From Marinomonas sp. TW1 (GTDB taxonomy: Bacteria > Pseudomonadota > Gammaproteobacteria > Pseudomonadales > Marinomonadaceae): a stretch of 64,000 nt of DNA. The stretch covers positions 1 through 64,000 of the forward strand of contig NZ_JSEE01000010.1 of the NCBI RefSeq assembly GCF_001625355.1, written 5' to 3'. The stretch's first letter is position 1. Every line of letters begins with the position of its first letter. This document shows, piece by piece, positions 51,648 to 61,484 of the stretch. Position numbers and translations under genes: made by a program. Below the pieces are notes generated by a model that worked only from the letters and a program-made list of their open reading frames with translations, made no database searches and had not been told where the DNA came from.

Positions 51648-52742
51648 ATGAGTTACTTAGCGATTACAGATCTACAAAAACATTACGACGATTACCACGC
51701 TCTTCGCGGTATTAACCTGACCATTGAAGAAGGTGAATTCATTGTCTTCGTTGGACCATCAGGCTGTGGTAAATCCACTCTTTTAAGAACTATTGCTGGG
51801 CTTGAAACCAGCTCGAGCGGTTCAATTGATCTAGATGGAAAAGACATTACAGAGTTAGCGTCATCAAAACGTGACCTTGCGATGGTGTTTCAATCTTACG
51901 CGCTTTATCCACATATGACGGTGGCGGATAACTTATCCTTTGCCCTGCGTCTTGCGAAAGCACCAGATGCTGAAATTAAAGAAAAAGTGCAATCCGTGTC
52001 TAAATCCCTTCAGTTAGACGCCTTACTAGAACGTAAACCAAAAGAGTTATCGGGTGGTCAACGTCAACGCGTCGCGATTGGTCGTGCGATTGTTCGCCAA
52101 CCAAAGGTCTTCCTGTTTGATGAGCCATTATCTAACTTAGACGCGGCTTTGCGAGTACAGATGCGCCTTGAATTAGCGCGTCTTCACAAGAAGCTGGGCA
52201 CCACCATGATCTACGTTACTCACGACCAAGTCGAAGCCATGACACTGGCGGACCGTGTGGTGATTTTGAATGCGGGTCAAATTGAACAAGTAGGCACGCC
52301 TCTTGAGTTATATCGCCAGCCAAATAGTCGCTTTGTGGCAGAGTTCATTGGCACTCCTAAAATGAACCTCATTCCTCTTGATCAAGCCGTCAAACAAGAT
52401 TCTGAAGTCGAACTAACCCTATTGGGTAAATCGATTTCGTTTCCGACAAGTCGCTTAACTGGGGAACTGTCTAATCATACCATTATGGGCATTCGCCCAG
52501 AGCACATGCATTTGGTCGACCAAGCGGCGGATCTAACAGGGAAAGTCGAATTAGTCGAGCACCTTGGTTCTGAAGCTTATGCTCATATTCTGCTGTCTTC
52601 TGGTCAAACTATCATAGTGAAAGCTTCTGCTCGCATCGATTTAGCCGATGGACAGCAAGTTCATATCCAACTCGAAGTCGATGAAATGATTCTGTTGAAC
52701 GATCAGGACCGAGTGATTTCTGCCAGTACCGAAGGTGAATGA
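51648..52742 (+). CDS. mtlK: Sugar/polyol ABC transporter ATP-binding protein
   Basis: 364 residues, MalK/UgpC type. Walker A VGPSGCGKST (about 35-44), Q-loop MVFQSYALYPHMTV, signature LSGGQRQRVAIGRAI, Walker B VFLFDEPLSNLD, switch His in VTHDQVEAM. A C-terminal TOBE/regulatory domain (about 235-360; MGIRPEHMHLV) follows. It powers the MtlF-MtlG channel. It overlaps no gene at its start; its TGA ends one base before the mtlD ATG, and its last codons contain the mtlD ribosome site. Confidence 0.9.
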   Translation: MSYLAITDLQKHYDDYHALRGINLTIEEGEFIVFVGPSGCGKSTLLRTIAGLETSSSGSIDLDGKDITELASSKRDLAMVFQSYALYPHMTVADNLSFALRLAKAPDAEIKEKVQSVSKSLQLDALLERKPKELSGGQRQRVAIGRAIVRQPKVFLFDEPLSNLDAALRVQMRLELARLHKKLGTTMIYVTHDQVEAMTLADRVVILNAGQIEQVGTPLELYRQPNSRFVAEFIGTPKMNLIPLDQAVKQDSEVELTLLGKSISFPTSRLTGELSNHTIMGIRPEHMHLVDQAADLTGKVELVEHLGSEAYAHILLSSGQTIIVKASARIDLADGQQVHIQLEVDEMILLNDQDRVISASTEGE

Positions 52743-52743
52743 T

Positions 52744-54174
52744 ATGACGAATTTTCTTCAAGCCAGCCAAAACCAAGCGCAGCTGAACTGTCAGACCTAC
52801 CAAAAAACTGACATCAAAGCTGGCGTGATTCATCTTGGCGTTGGGGCCTTTCACCGAGCACACCAAGCGGTCTTTTTTGATCGCTTACTGGGACAAGCGT
52901 CTCAGGCTCATTGGGGCATTATTGGCGTTAACATTCGGCCACAAGACAGTCAGCTGTTTGAACAATTGATGGCGCAAGACGGTGAGTACATTCTGAAAAC
53001 GGTCAGTGCTGCTGGTGCCACTGAATATGACCACATTCGCTCACTGGTACGTCAAATTGACGGATCAAAAACACCAGATCAGGTCGATGAAGCCATGATG
53101 GATCCTAGCATCCAGTTGGTGACAAGTACGGTAACTGAAGGAGGTTACTACTTGGATGAAAATCATCAATTGATGCTAGATCATCCAGCCATAAAAGCCG
53201 ATCTAGCGGGTGAAAGACACACACTGTATGCCTTTTTATACGCGGGATTAAAACGCCGCAGTCAAACGTCTGCAGGTAAAATCACCTTATTATGCTGTGA
53301 TAACTTACGACATAATGGTCTGCTGCTTAAAACAGGTCTTATGCAGTTTGTACAAGCCATGCAGGATACTCAACTGGCTGCTTGGCTGGAACAGAATGTC
53401 TCTTTCCCATGCTCAATGGTTGATCGCATTACCCCTAAACCCAGCTCGCTCCACATGGACGATGTTAATACACGGTTTGGCTTAAACGATGCGATGACAG
53501 TAATGGGGGAAGATTTTATCCAATGGGTTGTAGAAGACAACTTTGCTGGTCAAAAACCACCACTAGAAACGGTGGGAGTGCAATTGGTGGAAAACGTTGA
53601 ACCCTTTGAAGAAGCTAAAATTAGAATCCTCAATGCGGGTCATACTTGCATCACTTATCAAGCAGCCCTAAAAGGCCTCACATACTTTGATCAAGCGATG
53701 AAAGATGCCCAACTCAGTCAATATTTTAATGACTTTATTGAACAGGATGTCATTCCTGCCATTGGTGAGTCTGTGGTGGATTTACCCTCCTATGCAAAGA
53801 CCATTGCCGAGCGCTTTAGCAATGACAACATTGGCGACACCATCGAAAGAATTTGCAGTGACGGCTATGCCAAGTTTCCTGTGTTCGTGTTCCCAACCGT
53901 GCTCGCAAGCTATCAAAATGGTCACACGCCAAATCAAACACTAAAAGGCATCGCCAGTTGGTATTGCTTCTTACAGGCTATGAAGAAAGAGCAAATTGCC
54001 TTCCAGTACCATGATCCAAGCATCGCTGAACTGGATCGCTTTAGTGATGATCAACAAGGTATAGAAGCCTTTGTTAACCACCCATTTTTATGGGGAGAAA
54101 TCATTGAGAAACACCCACAGTTTAAAGAGGATTTAACAAAAGCCATTATGGACTTTAATACATCTCTCGCCTGA
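52744..54174 (+). CDS. mtlD: Mannitol 2-dehydrogenase
   Basis: 476 residues, long-chain polyol dehydrogenase. N-terminal Rossmann start GVIHLGVGAFHRAHQAVFFDRLL, central FPCSMVDRITPKP, VEPFEEAKIRILNAGHTCITYQAALKG with the catalytic Lys and Asn/His cluster. It oxidises mannitol to fructose, possibly also sorbitol and arabitol, with NAD. This is not the mannitol-1-phosphate enzyme of enterics. ATG 52744 was chosen because AAGGTG lies 6 bases upstream. No fructokinase follows, so fructose must be phosphorylated by a gene elsewhere. Confidence 0.92.
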   Translation: MTNFLQASQNQAQLNCQTYQKTDIKAGVIHLGVGAFHRAHQAVFFDRLLGQASQAHWGIIGVNIRPQDSQLFEQLMAQDGEYILKTVSAAGATEYDHIRSLVRQIDGSKTPDQVDEAMMDPSIQLVTSTVTEGGYYLDENHQLMLDHPAIKADLAGERHTLYAFLYAGLKRRSQTSAGKITLLCCDNLRHNGLLLKTGLMQFVQAMQDTQLAAWLEQNVSFPCSMVDRITPKPSSLHMDDVNTRFGLNDAMTVMGEDFIQWVVEDNFAGQKPPLETVGVQLVENVEPFEEAKIRILNAGHTCITYQAALKGLTYFDQAMKDAQLSQYFNDFIEQDVIPAIGESVVDLPSYAKTIAERFSNDNIGDTIERICSDGYAKFPVFVFPTVLASYQNGHTPNQTLKGIASWYCFLQAMKKEQIAFQYHDPSIAELDRFSDDQQGIEAFVNHPFLWGEIIEKHPQFKEDLTKAIMDFNTSLA

Positions 54175-54267
54175 TAAATGGCCGCCGTCTGCTCTCCTTG
54201 TTTGTACATAAGATCAGACGGTCGCTATAATAAAACGTGGCGAAAATACATACTGCAGGATAATAAC

Positions 54268-55185
54268 ATGCCAAATACTGCCAAGCGTCTAACCCCAGAA
54301 TATGAAATTGTCGAAGATCACGGCACCATACGCTACCAAGAGCATGGTTACCCAAGTGATTTAATTCGTTGGCATGCCCATGATGATTATGAATTACATT
54401 ATATTGTGGCGACGTCGGGTAAAGTATTTATTGGTGATTACATTGGTAATTATTCGGCTGGCCAACTGATCTTAACGGGGCCTAGATTACCGCACAACTG
54501 GATATGCCAAAACGATCAAAGCGTCGTTGAATTGCGCGACATGATCATACGTTTTGACCACGAATCTTTTTCCCTTGGTATGGAAACCATCCCTGAATTA
54601 GCTGAAATATTGCCTTTACTCGCCAAAGCAAAATCTGGCATAGAGTTTTTAAACATTGATCATCAGTACATTCGCAACGCGTTTGAAGCGGTTCGTGAAT
54701 CAAGTGGCTTAACTCGTCTCACTCTCGCATTGCCACTGCTTCAGCATCTTGCTCAAAGTGCAGATTATCGCCTGTTGTCTACGGTTCAAATTGATTTGAA
54801 ATCCAATGAAACCCTGCAACGAAAAATCAATACTGTGGTCGACTATGTAACCCAGAACTACGATCAAGACATTTCCTTAGCCGACGTTTCAAGCCTAATC
54901 GGCATGTCTGACAGCCACTTTTCGCGTTTCTTTAAAAAGGCAACGGGCAACCGATTTATCGAATTCGTTAATCGTGTTCGTATTAGTCGAGCCTGCAATT
55001 TACTGACAGAAACCGATGAGCAAATCGCCAACATTTGCTTCCAGGTAGGCTTTAACAATGTGGCCAATTTCAACCGACGTTTTCACGAATTAAAAGGCGT
55101 CACCCCAAGAGACTTCCGTAGTCAAAGCAGCTTAAACACGAAAACCAATATATTGCCCATCTTTACAGACCAATCAAACAGGTAA
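54268..55185 (+). CDS. mtlR: AraC-family regulator of the mannitol/sorbitol operon
   Basis: 305 residues from ATG 54268, with AGGA 7 bases upstream; the longer frame has no ribosome site. An N-terminal cupin-type sensor (IRWHAHDDYELHYIVATSGKVFIGDYIGNYSAGQLILTGPRLPHNW) precedes a C-terminal AraC domain with two HTHs (ISLADVSSLIGMSDSHFSRFFKKATG and QIANICFQVGFNNVANFNRRFHELKGVTPRDFR). By position, 93 bases after mtlD, it should activate the transporter and dehydrogenase in response to polyol. Candidate operators lie upstream of mtlE. Confidence 0.85.
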   Translation: MPNTAKRLTPEYEIVEDHGTIRYQEHGYPSDLIRWHAHDDYELHYIVATSGKVFIGDYIGNYSAGQLILTGPRLPHNWICQNDQSVVELRDMIIRFDHESFSLGMETIPELAEILPLLAKAKSGIEFLNIDHQYIRNAFEAVRESSGLTRLTLALPLLQHLAQSADYRLLSTVQIDLKSNETLQRKINTVVDYVTQNYDQDISLADVSSLIGMSDSHFSRFFKKATGNRFIEFVNRVRISRACNLLTETDEQIANICFQVGFNNVANFNRRFHELKGVTPRDFRSQSSLNTKTNILPIFTDQSNR

Positions 55186-55349
55186 TGTTATAGAACTCGA
55201 CGGCTAACACTGGTGACTGCATTAGCGGCTAAATTTGTTTATATTGGAATGAAAGTAAACGTAAATACATTTATTTGCGCATTTTTCGTCAATTTGCCAT
55301 TGGCATTAACACTGTTTATGGCATCCTATATAAATTAAATTTATATCCT

Positions 55350-58300
55350 ATGGTCGCGGTGGGTTTTACTTTGTCTGAGTGGTTAAATCATTTTTTCATT
55401 TTGCAGCAAGAGACGGGCTCTTTTGCTATTGGTCAATATAATTACTTACTCGTGTTGCTTTCATTAGCACTTGCCAGTATGGCCTCTTTCTTTGCACTAC
55501 ACTTTGCTTCCATTGCCAAATACATTGTCATTGAAAAATATCGCAAAATTGCCCTAATATCTGGCGCCTTTATTATGGCGGGTGGCATCTGGAGTATGCA
55601 TTTTGTCGGCATGCTGGCATTCGATATGGGGCATTCAATTAGCTATGACCCTATGCTGACCTTACTGTCTGTTGTTCCCTGTATCTTCGCTGCCTACGTC
55701 ACGCTAAATAAACTCATTGAGCCGGATCTCACCCTGTGGCAACTTCTACAAAGTGGCGTGATTGTCGGTGGTGGCATTGGCACTATGCATTACATTGGAA
55801 TGGAAGCCATGGAAATGCACGTCGACTTGAAATACGATCCTTGGCTGTTTACCACCTCCATTGTGGTTGCTGTTGTATTGGCTTTTATTGCCCTTTCAAC
55901 TCACTATAAAATAGGCAAACTCTTCCCTAATCTGTCTGAAAAGCAAGTCAGTTTTTTCAGTGCTCTCATCATGGGAATGGCCATTTCAGGGATGCATTAT
56001 ACAGGGATGGCAGGCGCTAAATTTATCCCCCATGGCGATATAAGTATGTCGGCCATGTCTGATAATGCCAACAGCTATTTGTCGCTTGTTGTTGCCATCA
56101 TTACCTTATTGCTGTCCATTCTAGCCGCGAACATTGCCTCCCAATTGCGTTACCGTCAGCTATTGATGGAAAAAACCGCCAGCGAAGTCAGACTGAAAAC
56201 CACTCTAGATACTGCTGTTGATGGCATTATCACCATAGATACCCAAGGCATCATTCGAGAATTTAACAAAGCGGCAACCACCATCTTTGGCTGGCAAGAA
56301 GATGACATTATTAATCGCCCCTTTTCCTTACTTTATACAAACACATTTGTAGAAGAGGCCGAAGCGGCTTTAAATAGCTTCAGAAAAGATGGTACGACGT
56401 CACTCACCGGCACGGACCGTGAAATTACCGCCATCCATAAAAACGGTAAAACCTTCCCTGTTCGTCTAGCGATTGGACGGGTCGAAATACCCGGACAGGA
56501 AACCTTATTTGTCGGCTTTATCAGTGATATTTCGGCACGTAAGCAGATGGAAGAAGCGGTTAAAAAGAGCGAAAAGCAATACAGTTCGTTAATCAAAAAC
56601 ATTCCAGGCGCGACCTTTCGGTGCTTGTTTGATGATCACTGGAGCGTCATTTTTGTCAGTGAAGCCATTGTCGAACTAACCGGTTGGAATGCTCAGGACT
56701 TTTACGATAAAAAAGTAACCTTTGCCGCGCTTTTGCACCCTGAAGACACAAACATGATTGATCAAAATCTTCAGAATGCCATTGAACACCACAAAAGCTA
56801 CAACATCGAATATCGCCTACGTCATAAAAAAGGGCATTACATTTGGGTCATGGAGAACGGCACCATTATTTTCAGCGATGACGATAAACCTGAATGGATT
56901 GATGGTGTGTTATTGGATATTTCTGATCGTATTCATATGGAAGACGATTTGCGTCTTGCGAAAGAAAAAGCCGAAGCTTCTGCTGAGACTAAGGCCCTAT
57001 TTCTTGCCAATATGAGTCACGAAATTCGCACACCAATGAATGCCATCATTGGCTTCTCAGACATACTGTTAGAGTCTGATGTCACGCCAGACAATAAAAA
57101 GCACCTTGCCACTATCAGCAAATCCGCTCGCTCTTTACTGCACTTGCTTAATGACATTCTCGACAGCGCGAAGCTCGAAAAAAACAAGCTGGATCTCGAC
57201 ATTCAAGTGTTTGAATTATCTGCCATGGTCGACACCGTTATTTCTACCCTTTGGCTACAAGCCAAAAGTAAGGGCTTAGACCTCAACTTCCAAATTGCCC
57301 CCAATCTGGCTAAAGCATATCGCGGGGCAGAAGATAGAATTCGTCAAGTACTGATGAATATTCTCGGCAATGCCATTAAATTCACGGAGCAAGGCTCTGT
57401 CACGTTAACGGTTACTAAACAAAAAAATAACCAAATTCGTTTCCAAATTGAAGATACCGGAATTGGTATTGAACCTTCTCGCTTAGAACACATTTTTGAC
57501 CCCTTCACCCAAGCCGACGCTTCAATGAGCCGACGCTTTGGTGGTACAGGGCTAGGAACGAGCATATCCAAACAATTAGTGCAATTAATGGGAGGTGACA
57601 TTCATGTCAATAGTGAAGCGGGGGTGGGGAGTTGCTTCTACTTTGACCTGCCACTCGAAGCGTCAACCGCACTGCCTGAGTCCAAAGCCGCTCATTTGCC
57701 TCACATCGCGCCTAAAACCATTCTATTAGCTGATGACATAGAACAAAACCTAACCTTGCTGACATTGATTCTACAACGTCAAGGGCACGTCATTGAAGTC
57801 GCACAAGATGGACACGAAGCCTTTGCTAAATATCAGAGTGTTGCGCCAGATTTAGTACTAATGGACATTCAAATGCCAAACATGGACGGTCTATCTGCCA
57901 CACAAGCCATCCGTCAATTTGAGCAACAAAACCAACGTCCAAGGACGCCAATCATTGCTCTAACGGCAAACGTGCTTATGGAAGATAAAGTAGAAGCTCA
58001 ACAGGCTGGTATGGACGGTTTTGCAAACAAACCAATTGACGTACATGCCTTAACCATGGAAATGGCAAGGGTGTTAAGCCTAGATACTTCTGAGCTAGAA
58101 GCGACAGACGCCGTCATTGTTGAACCAAAAGCAAAACAGATTAACATTAACAAAGGCTTATCTCTTTGGATGGAGTTGCCTTTGTATTTATCCGAATTGA
58201 ATACGTTCTCTGAACAACACAAACAGTTAATTGAGCAACTTAATACGCTACAAGAGCAAAAACAATATCAGGACATTATGGCGTTGGCTCACAGCATAAA

Positions 58301-58730
58301 GGGCACGTCTGGTAATTTAGCGTTACTCTGCCTCTCCAATACGATGGCAGCACTTGAACAGGAAGCCAAGCAACAAAATCATTCCGCTATTCAACAACAA
58401 ATTGATAAACTGATTAACCATTTTTTTGAATTTAATCAGGAATTGCAAAGCTTACAGGATGAACAGCAAGGTAAACTGGAAGAGCAAACTAATCCACAGG
58501 ATAGTGATGCTGCTAATGAGCCATTACTTCCTTTGGTTGAAAACTTGATAAAAGGCGTTAACCTTGGAGAAATTGATGACGACGGTCTAGAAAAACTGCT
58601 CCATCAAGTGCCAAAATCCATGAAGAACCATGCTTTAGAAGCCAACAAAGCGGTGGCGAACTTTGACTTTCATACGGCAATGGAAAGTCTAACCGCCATT
58701 AAAAAAATGATGAGTGAGTTGGAGACTTAA
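55350..58730 (+). CDS. MHYT-domain hybrid sensor histidine kinase
   Basis: About 1126 residues. An MHYT membrane sensor (residues ~30-225) has the motif three times: MHFVGM 83-88, MHYIGM 146-151, MHYTGM 215-220. Two PAS domains (~285-400, ~410-535) follow. Then come HisKA with His557 (MSHEIRTPMN), HATPase (FGGTGLGTSI), a receiver with Asp839 (VLMDIQMPNMDG) and an Hpt domain with His981 (LAHSIKGTSGN), so a full phosphorelay is in one chain. MHYT is proposed to bind copper and sense O2, CO or NO. ATG 55350 is preferred to TTG 55275; neither has a strong ribosome site. The next gene overlaps by one base. Confidence 0.9.
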   Translation: MVAVGFTLSEWLNHFFILQQETGSFAIGQYNYLLVLLSLALASMASFFALHFASIAKYIVIEKYRKIALISGAFIMAGGIWSMHFVGMLAFDMGHSISYDPMLTLLSVVPCIFAAYVTLNKLIEPDLTLWQLLQSGVIVGGGIGTMHYIGMEAMEMHVDLKYDPWLFTTSIVVAVVLAFIALSTHYKIGKLFPNLSEKQVSFFSALIMGMAISGMHYTGMAGAKFIPHGDISMSAMSDNANSYLSLVVAIITLLLSILAANIASQLRYRQLLMEKTASEVRLKTTLDTAVDGIITIDTQGIIREFNKAATTIFGWQEDDIINRPFSLLYTNTFVEEAEAALNSFRKDGTTSLTGTDREITAIHKNGKTFPVRLAIGRVEIPGQETLFVGFISDISARKQMEEAVKKSEKQYSSLIKNIPGATFRCLFDDHWSVIFVSEAIVELTGWNAQDFYDKKVTFAALLHPEDTNMIDQNLQNAIEHHKSYNIEYRLRHKKGHYIWVMENGTIIFSDDDKPEWIDGVLLDISDRIHMEDDLRLAKEKAEASAETKALFLANMSHEIRTPMNAIIGFSDILLESDVTPDNKKHLATISKSARSLLHLLNDILDSAKLEKNKLDLDIQVFELSAMVDTVISTLWLQAKSKGLDLNFQIAPNLAKAYRGAEDRIRQVLMNILGNAIKFTEQGSVTLTVTKQKNNQIRFQIEDTGIGIEPSRLEHIFDPFTQADASMSRRFGGTGLGTSISKQLVQLMGGDIHVNSEAGVGSCFYFDLPLEASTALPESKAAHLPHIAPKTILLADDIEQNLTLLTLILQRQGHVIEVAQDGHEAFAKYQSVAPDLVLMDIQMPNMDGLSATQAIRQFEQQNQRPRTPIIALTANVLMEDKVEAQQAGMDGFANKPIDVHALTMEMARVLSLDTSELEATDAVIVEPKAKQININKGLSLWMELPLYLSELNTFSEQHKQLIEQLNTLQEQKQYQDIMALAHSIKGTSGNLALLCLSNTMAALEQEAKQQNHSAIQQQIDKLINHFFEFNQELQSLQDEQQGKLEEQTNPQDSDAANEPLLPLVENLIKGVNLGEIDDDGLEKLLHQVPKSMKNHALEANKAVANFDFHTAMESLTAIKKMMSELET

Positions 58731-59731
58731 TGCCAAATCAAAAACATAGACAGCCTAGAATTTTACTGGTTGATGATGAACCAACAAACTTACGTGTTTT
58801 AAAACAAGTACTACAAGATCACTATCGCTTATCTTTTGCCACATCTGGAGCCGATGCTCTCAAGCTGATTGACAAAGAAAACATCGACCTTATCTTGCTC
58901 GATATCATGATGCCTGAAATGACGGGACTAGAAGTGTGTGTCAAATTAAAAAGTCATGTCGACACTCAAAATATTCCTGTCATCTTTGTCACTGCATTAA
59001 AGGACAGCATAGATGAAACAAAAGGCTTCGAGGTCGGCGCAGTGGATTACATCTCTAAACCGATTATTCCTGCAGTGGTGCTCGCTCGGGTCAAAACGCA
59101 CTTATCTCTAATCAAAGCAGATGAACTGCTGGCCACTCACATTGACCTAATCCAACGTCTTGGACGAGCCGCCGAATACAAAGATAACGAAACCGGCATG
59201 CACGTACAGCGCATGAGTCATTACGCCAAAATTATTGCCTTAGCTTATGGCTTTTGCGAAGAAGCCGCAGAAGATTTAAAACGTGCTGCACCGATGCACG
59301 ATATTGGTAAAATTGGCATTGCCGACAGCATTCTTCTCAAGCCTGGGAAGCTAACGGAAGATGAATACGAAATCATGAAAACCCATGCTCTAATTGGTGG
59401 TGAAATCCTCTCTAACCCTAACTCCTACCTGATTGAGTTAGCGCAAAAAGTTGCCATGACACACCATGAAAAATGGGATGGATCCGGTTACCCAAACCAA
59501 CTGAAAGGCGATGATATTCCAATCGAAGGCCGCATTGTCGCCATTGCGGATGTTTTTGATGCATTAACCAGTGAAAGGCCGTACAAAAAAGCCTGGTCTA
59601 TAGAAGAAGCAATGGACTTCATTCATCAACAAAGCGGTAAACACTTTGATCCGGCACTGCCGCCTTTGTTAGAGCAAGAGTTACCTAGCATTCTGACCAT
59701 CAAAGATAAGTACATGGACATTGATAGCTAG
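58730..59731 (+). CDS. Response regulator with HD-GYP c-di-GMP phosphodiesterase domain
   Basis: 333 residues. N-terminal receiver: acidic pocket D15-D16, phosphoacceptor Asp58 (LLDIMMPEMTG), Lys110 (YISKP). C-terminal HD-GYP: His190-Asp191 (MHDIGKIG), HHE at 245-247 and the intact GYP at 253-255 (DGSGYP), so it should hydrolyse cyclic di-GMP. Its ATG overlaps the stop of the hybrid kinase (TAATG), making it the natural output of that relay: the sensor would lower c-di-GMP and change motility or biofilm state. Confidence 0.92.
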   Translation: MPNQKHRQPRILLVDDEPTNLRVLKQVLQDHYRLSFATSGADALKLIDKENIDLILLDIMMPEMTGLEVCVKLKSHVDTQNIPVIFVTALKDSIDETKGFEVGAVDYISKPIIPAVVLARVKTHLSLIKADELLATHIDLIQRLGRAAEYKDNETGMHVQRMSHYAKIIALAYGFCEEAAEDLKRAAPMHDIGKIGIADSILLKPGKLTEDEYEIMKTHALIGGEILSNPNSYLIELAQKVAMTHHEKWDGSGYPNQLKGDDIPIEGRIVAIADVFDALTSERPYKKAWSIEEAMDFIHQQSGKHFDPALPPLLEQELPSILTIKDKYMDIDS

Positions 59732-59814
59732 TACAGCTCATTGAAAAAGTGTCTTTTCGACACCATAAATAAGACTTTAGACCCGACTAGGCTCAACCGC
59801 CGATGGAATCTCTT

Positions 59815-60729
59815 ATGTTAGCGTTATCCGAATTTGTCAGTAAACACCTATCTGCCCCAGCGACCTACCCTAAACATGACATTGGTGTGATCTCCATTAC
59901 AGGAGCCGATGCAAAAAAATTCCTGCAAGGACAAACCACTTGTGACATGAATAAGCTCTCCGTAGAAGCGGGTTTATACGGTGCTATTTGCAGTAATAAA
60001 GGTCGTATCATCTGCAATTTCTTCATGCTGCAAAAAGACGATGCGATACTGATGTTAATGAGTCAGGACTTAATCGCCAGCAGTTTGGCGCACCTTAAAA
60101 AATACGCGGTTTTCTTCAAAACAGACTTAACGGACGCGACTGATACGTTTCAAATAACCGAAACTTTATCGGTCAGTTCTCAGTCGACCAAGCCAGAACA
60201 GTTAGCCGAACAACTCCCCATAGCAACCGACATAGACAGCATGCAGATGCAATTGCTGAGTTACCCTTTCAGCATTCATTGGCAAGTCACTGAAGCGAAA
60301 CAAGCTGATGACAACGTAAGTAACACTATGATTTCTGGGTTAGCTCTCTTAGCCGCTCGCCCTTTGATCCAGCTTGAACAGAGTGAAGCCCTGTTACCCC
60401 AATGGATAAACATGCAAACAACCGGCGGTATTAGCTTCACGAAAGGCTGTTATACGGGACAAGAAATCGTGGCTCGTATGCAGTATCGTGGCAAGTCTAA
60501 AAAACAATTGGCGCTGGCAACTTGGCAAGGTGACATAGATACTCAACAAGCGTTGCTTGATGGTGAAGGTAAAAACCTTGGACAAATTTTGTCAGTGAAG
60601 CAGATAGGCGAGGATCATATTGCGCAAATCATCCTTAACCAAGACATCACCGAATGTTCTGAGCTGTTTCTGGACGGGAAAAACATTCAGTTAATTGAGC
60701 TGCCCTATCAACGACCCTTTGCAGACTGA
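59815..60729 (+). CDS. ygfZ: tRNA-modifying/Fe-S folate-dependent protein YgfZ
   Basis: About 304 residues, GcvT-like fold. The signature KGCYTGQEIVARMQYRGKSKK (its central Cys is conserved) is plain, and SITGADAKKFLQGQTTCDMN with AICSNKGRIICNF marks the start. It uses a folate to help build or repair certain Fe-S enzymes such as MiaB. ATG 59815 has GGA seven bases upstream; ATG 59803 is four codons earlier and cannot be excluded. A terminator lies 35 bases downstream, inside the end of ung. Confidence 0.92.
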   Translation: MLALSEFVSKHLSAPATYPKHDIGVISITGADAKKFLQGQTTCDMNKLSVEAGLYGAICSNKGRIICNFFMLQKDDAILMLMSQDLIASSLAHLKKYAVFFKTDLTDATDTFQITETLSVSSQSTKPEQLAEQLPIATDIDSMQMQLLSYPFSIHWQVTEAKQADDNVSNTMISGLALLAARPLIQLEQSEALLPQWINMQTTGGISFTKGCYTGQEIVARMQYRGKSKKQLALATWQGDIDTQQALLDGEGKNLGQILSVKQIGEDHIAQIILNQDITECSELFLDGKNIQLIELPYQRPFAD

Positions 60730-60761
60730 GTTTTACTGTCAATCCGTCCCATCAAAACACA

Positions 60762-61484
60762 TCAGAAGGGCAAATGAATTTGCCCTTCTTTTTTCTCATC
60801 TTGTTGAATATCGTCTAAGGCCCATTCAATAGGCTGTTTTCCTTGTTGACGCAAATACTCGTTAGCCTTAGAAAAGTGCCCACAACCAAAGAATCCACGA
60901 TAGGCAGATAAAGGAGAGGGATGCACAGCTTCCAATACACAATGTTTCTGCCGATCAATAAAACGACCTTTTTGCTGGGCATAACTTCCCCACAATAAAA
61001 ACACCACCCCCTGCTTTTGTTGGTTAAGTAAGGCAATGATTCTATCTGTAAACGTCTCCCAACCTTTATTCTGATGAGATCCCGCTTTCCCTGCCTCTAC
61101 TGTCAGTACGCTGTTTAATAACAACACGCCCTGTTCAGCCCAAGCTTTTAAATAGCCATGATTAGCGGGGTTAATGCCCAAATTTTGCTGCAGTTCTTTA
61201 TACATATTCACCAAAGAAGGGGGAACTTTCGTGCCCGGTTTTACTGAAAATGATAAACCGTGCGCCTGCCCTTCACCGTGATAAGGGTCTTGCCCTAGTA
61301 TCACCACCTTCACTTTCCCAAAGCTTGTCTGGTTTAACGCGGCCAAATAAAGAGACGCTTCTGGGTACACAGAAACACCAGACTGAGCAGCCAAAAATGC
61401 TTGCAGTGACTGCATATAATCTTGATTGAATTCATCTGCCAACTTGGCCTGCCAATCATTCTCTAACGTCATCCATGCCGTCAT
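60762..61484 (-). CDS. ung: Uracil-DNA glycosylase
   Basis: 240 residues, family 1 UDG. The catalytic water-activating Asp66 is in [21 protein letters not shown], and the leucine loop with His188 is in [21 protein letters not shown]. It removes uracil from DNA to start base excision repair. The ATG overlaps the stop of the choline-kinase-like gene (ATGA), so the two are coupled. The C-terminal residues EGQIHLPF are shaped by the terminator hairpin of ygfZ in their codons. Confidence 0.95.
   Translation of the reverse strand: MTAWMTLENDWQAKLADEFNQDYMQSLQAFLAAQSGVSVYPEASLYLAALNQTSFGKVKVVILGQDPYHGEGQAHGLSFSVKPGTKVPPSLVNMYKELQQNLGINPANHGYLKAWAEQGVLLLNSVLTVEAGKAGSHQNKGWETFTDRIIALLNQQKQGVVFLLWGSYAQQKGRFIDRQKHCVLEAVHPSPLSAYRGFFGCGHFSKANEYLRQQGKQPIEWALDDIQQDEKKEGQIHLPF
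60764..60794 (+). terminator. Terminator of ygfZ embedded in the 3' end of ung
   Basis: A perfect 12-base stem (AGAAGGGCAAAT and its complement) with a 2-base nominal loop, followed by five Ts. It lies within the last codons of the convergent ung gene ([11 protein letters not shown]-stop), which therefore code the hairpin. The opposite strand lacks a T-run after it, so it serves ygfZ rather than ung. Confidence 0.85.

Noticed and set aside
59732-59802. Hairpin GTGTC-TTTTC-GACAC after the HD-GYP gene as a terminator
   Set aside because: Only a five-pair stem with no T-run.
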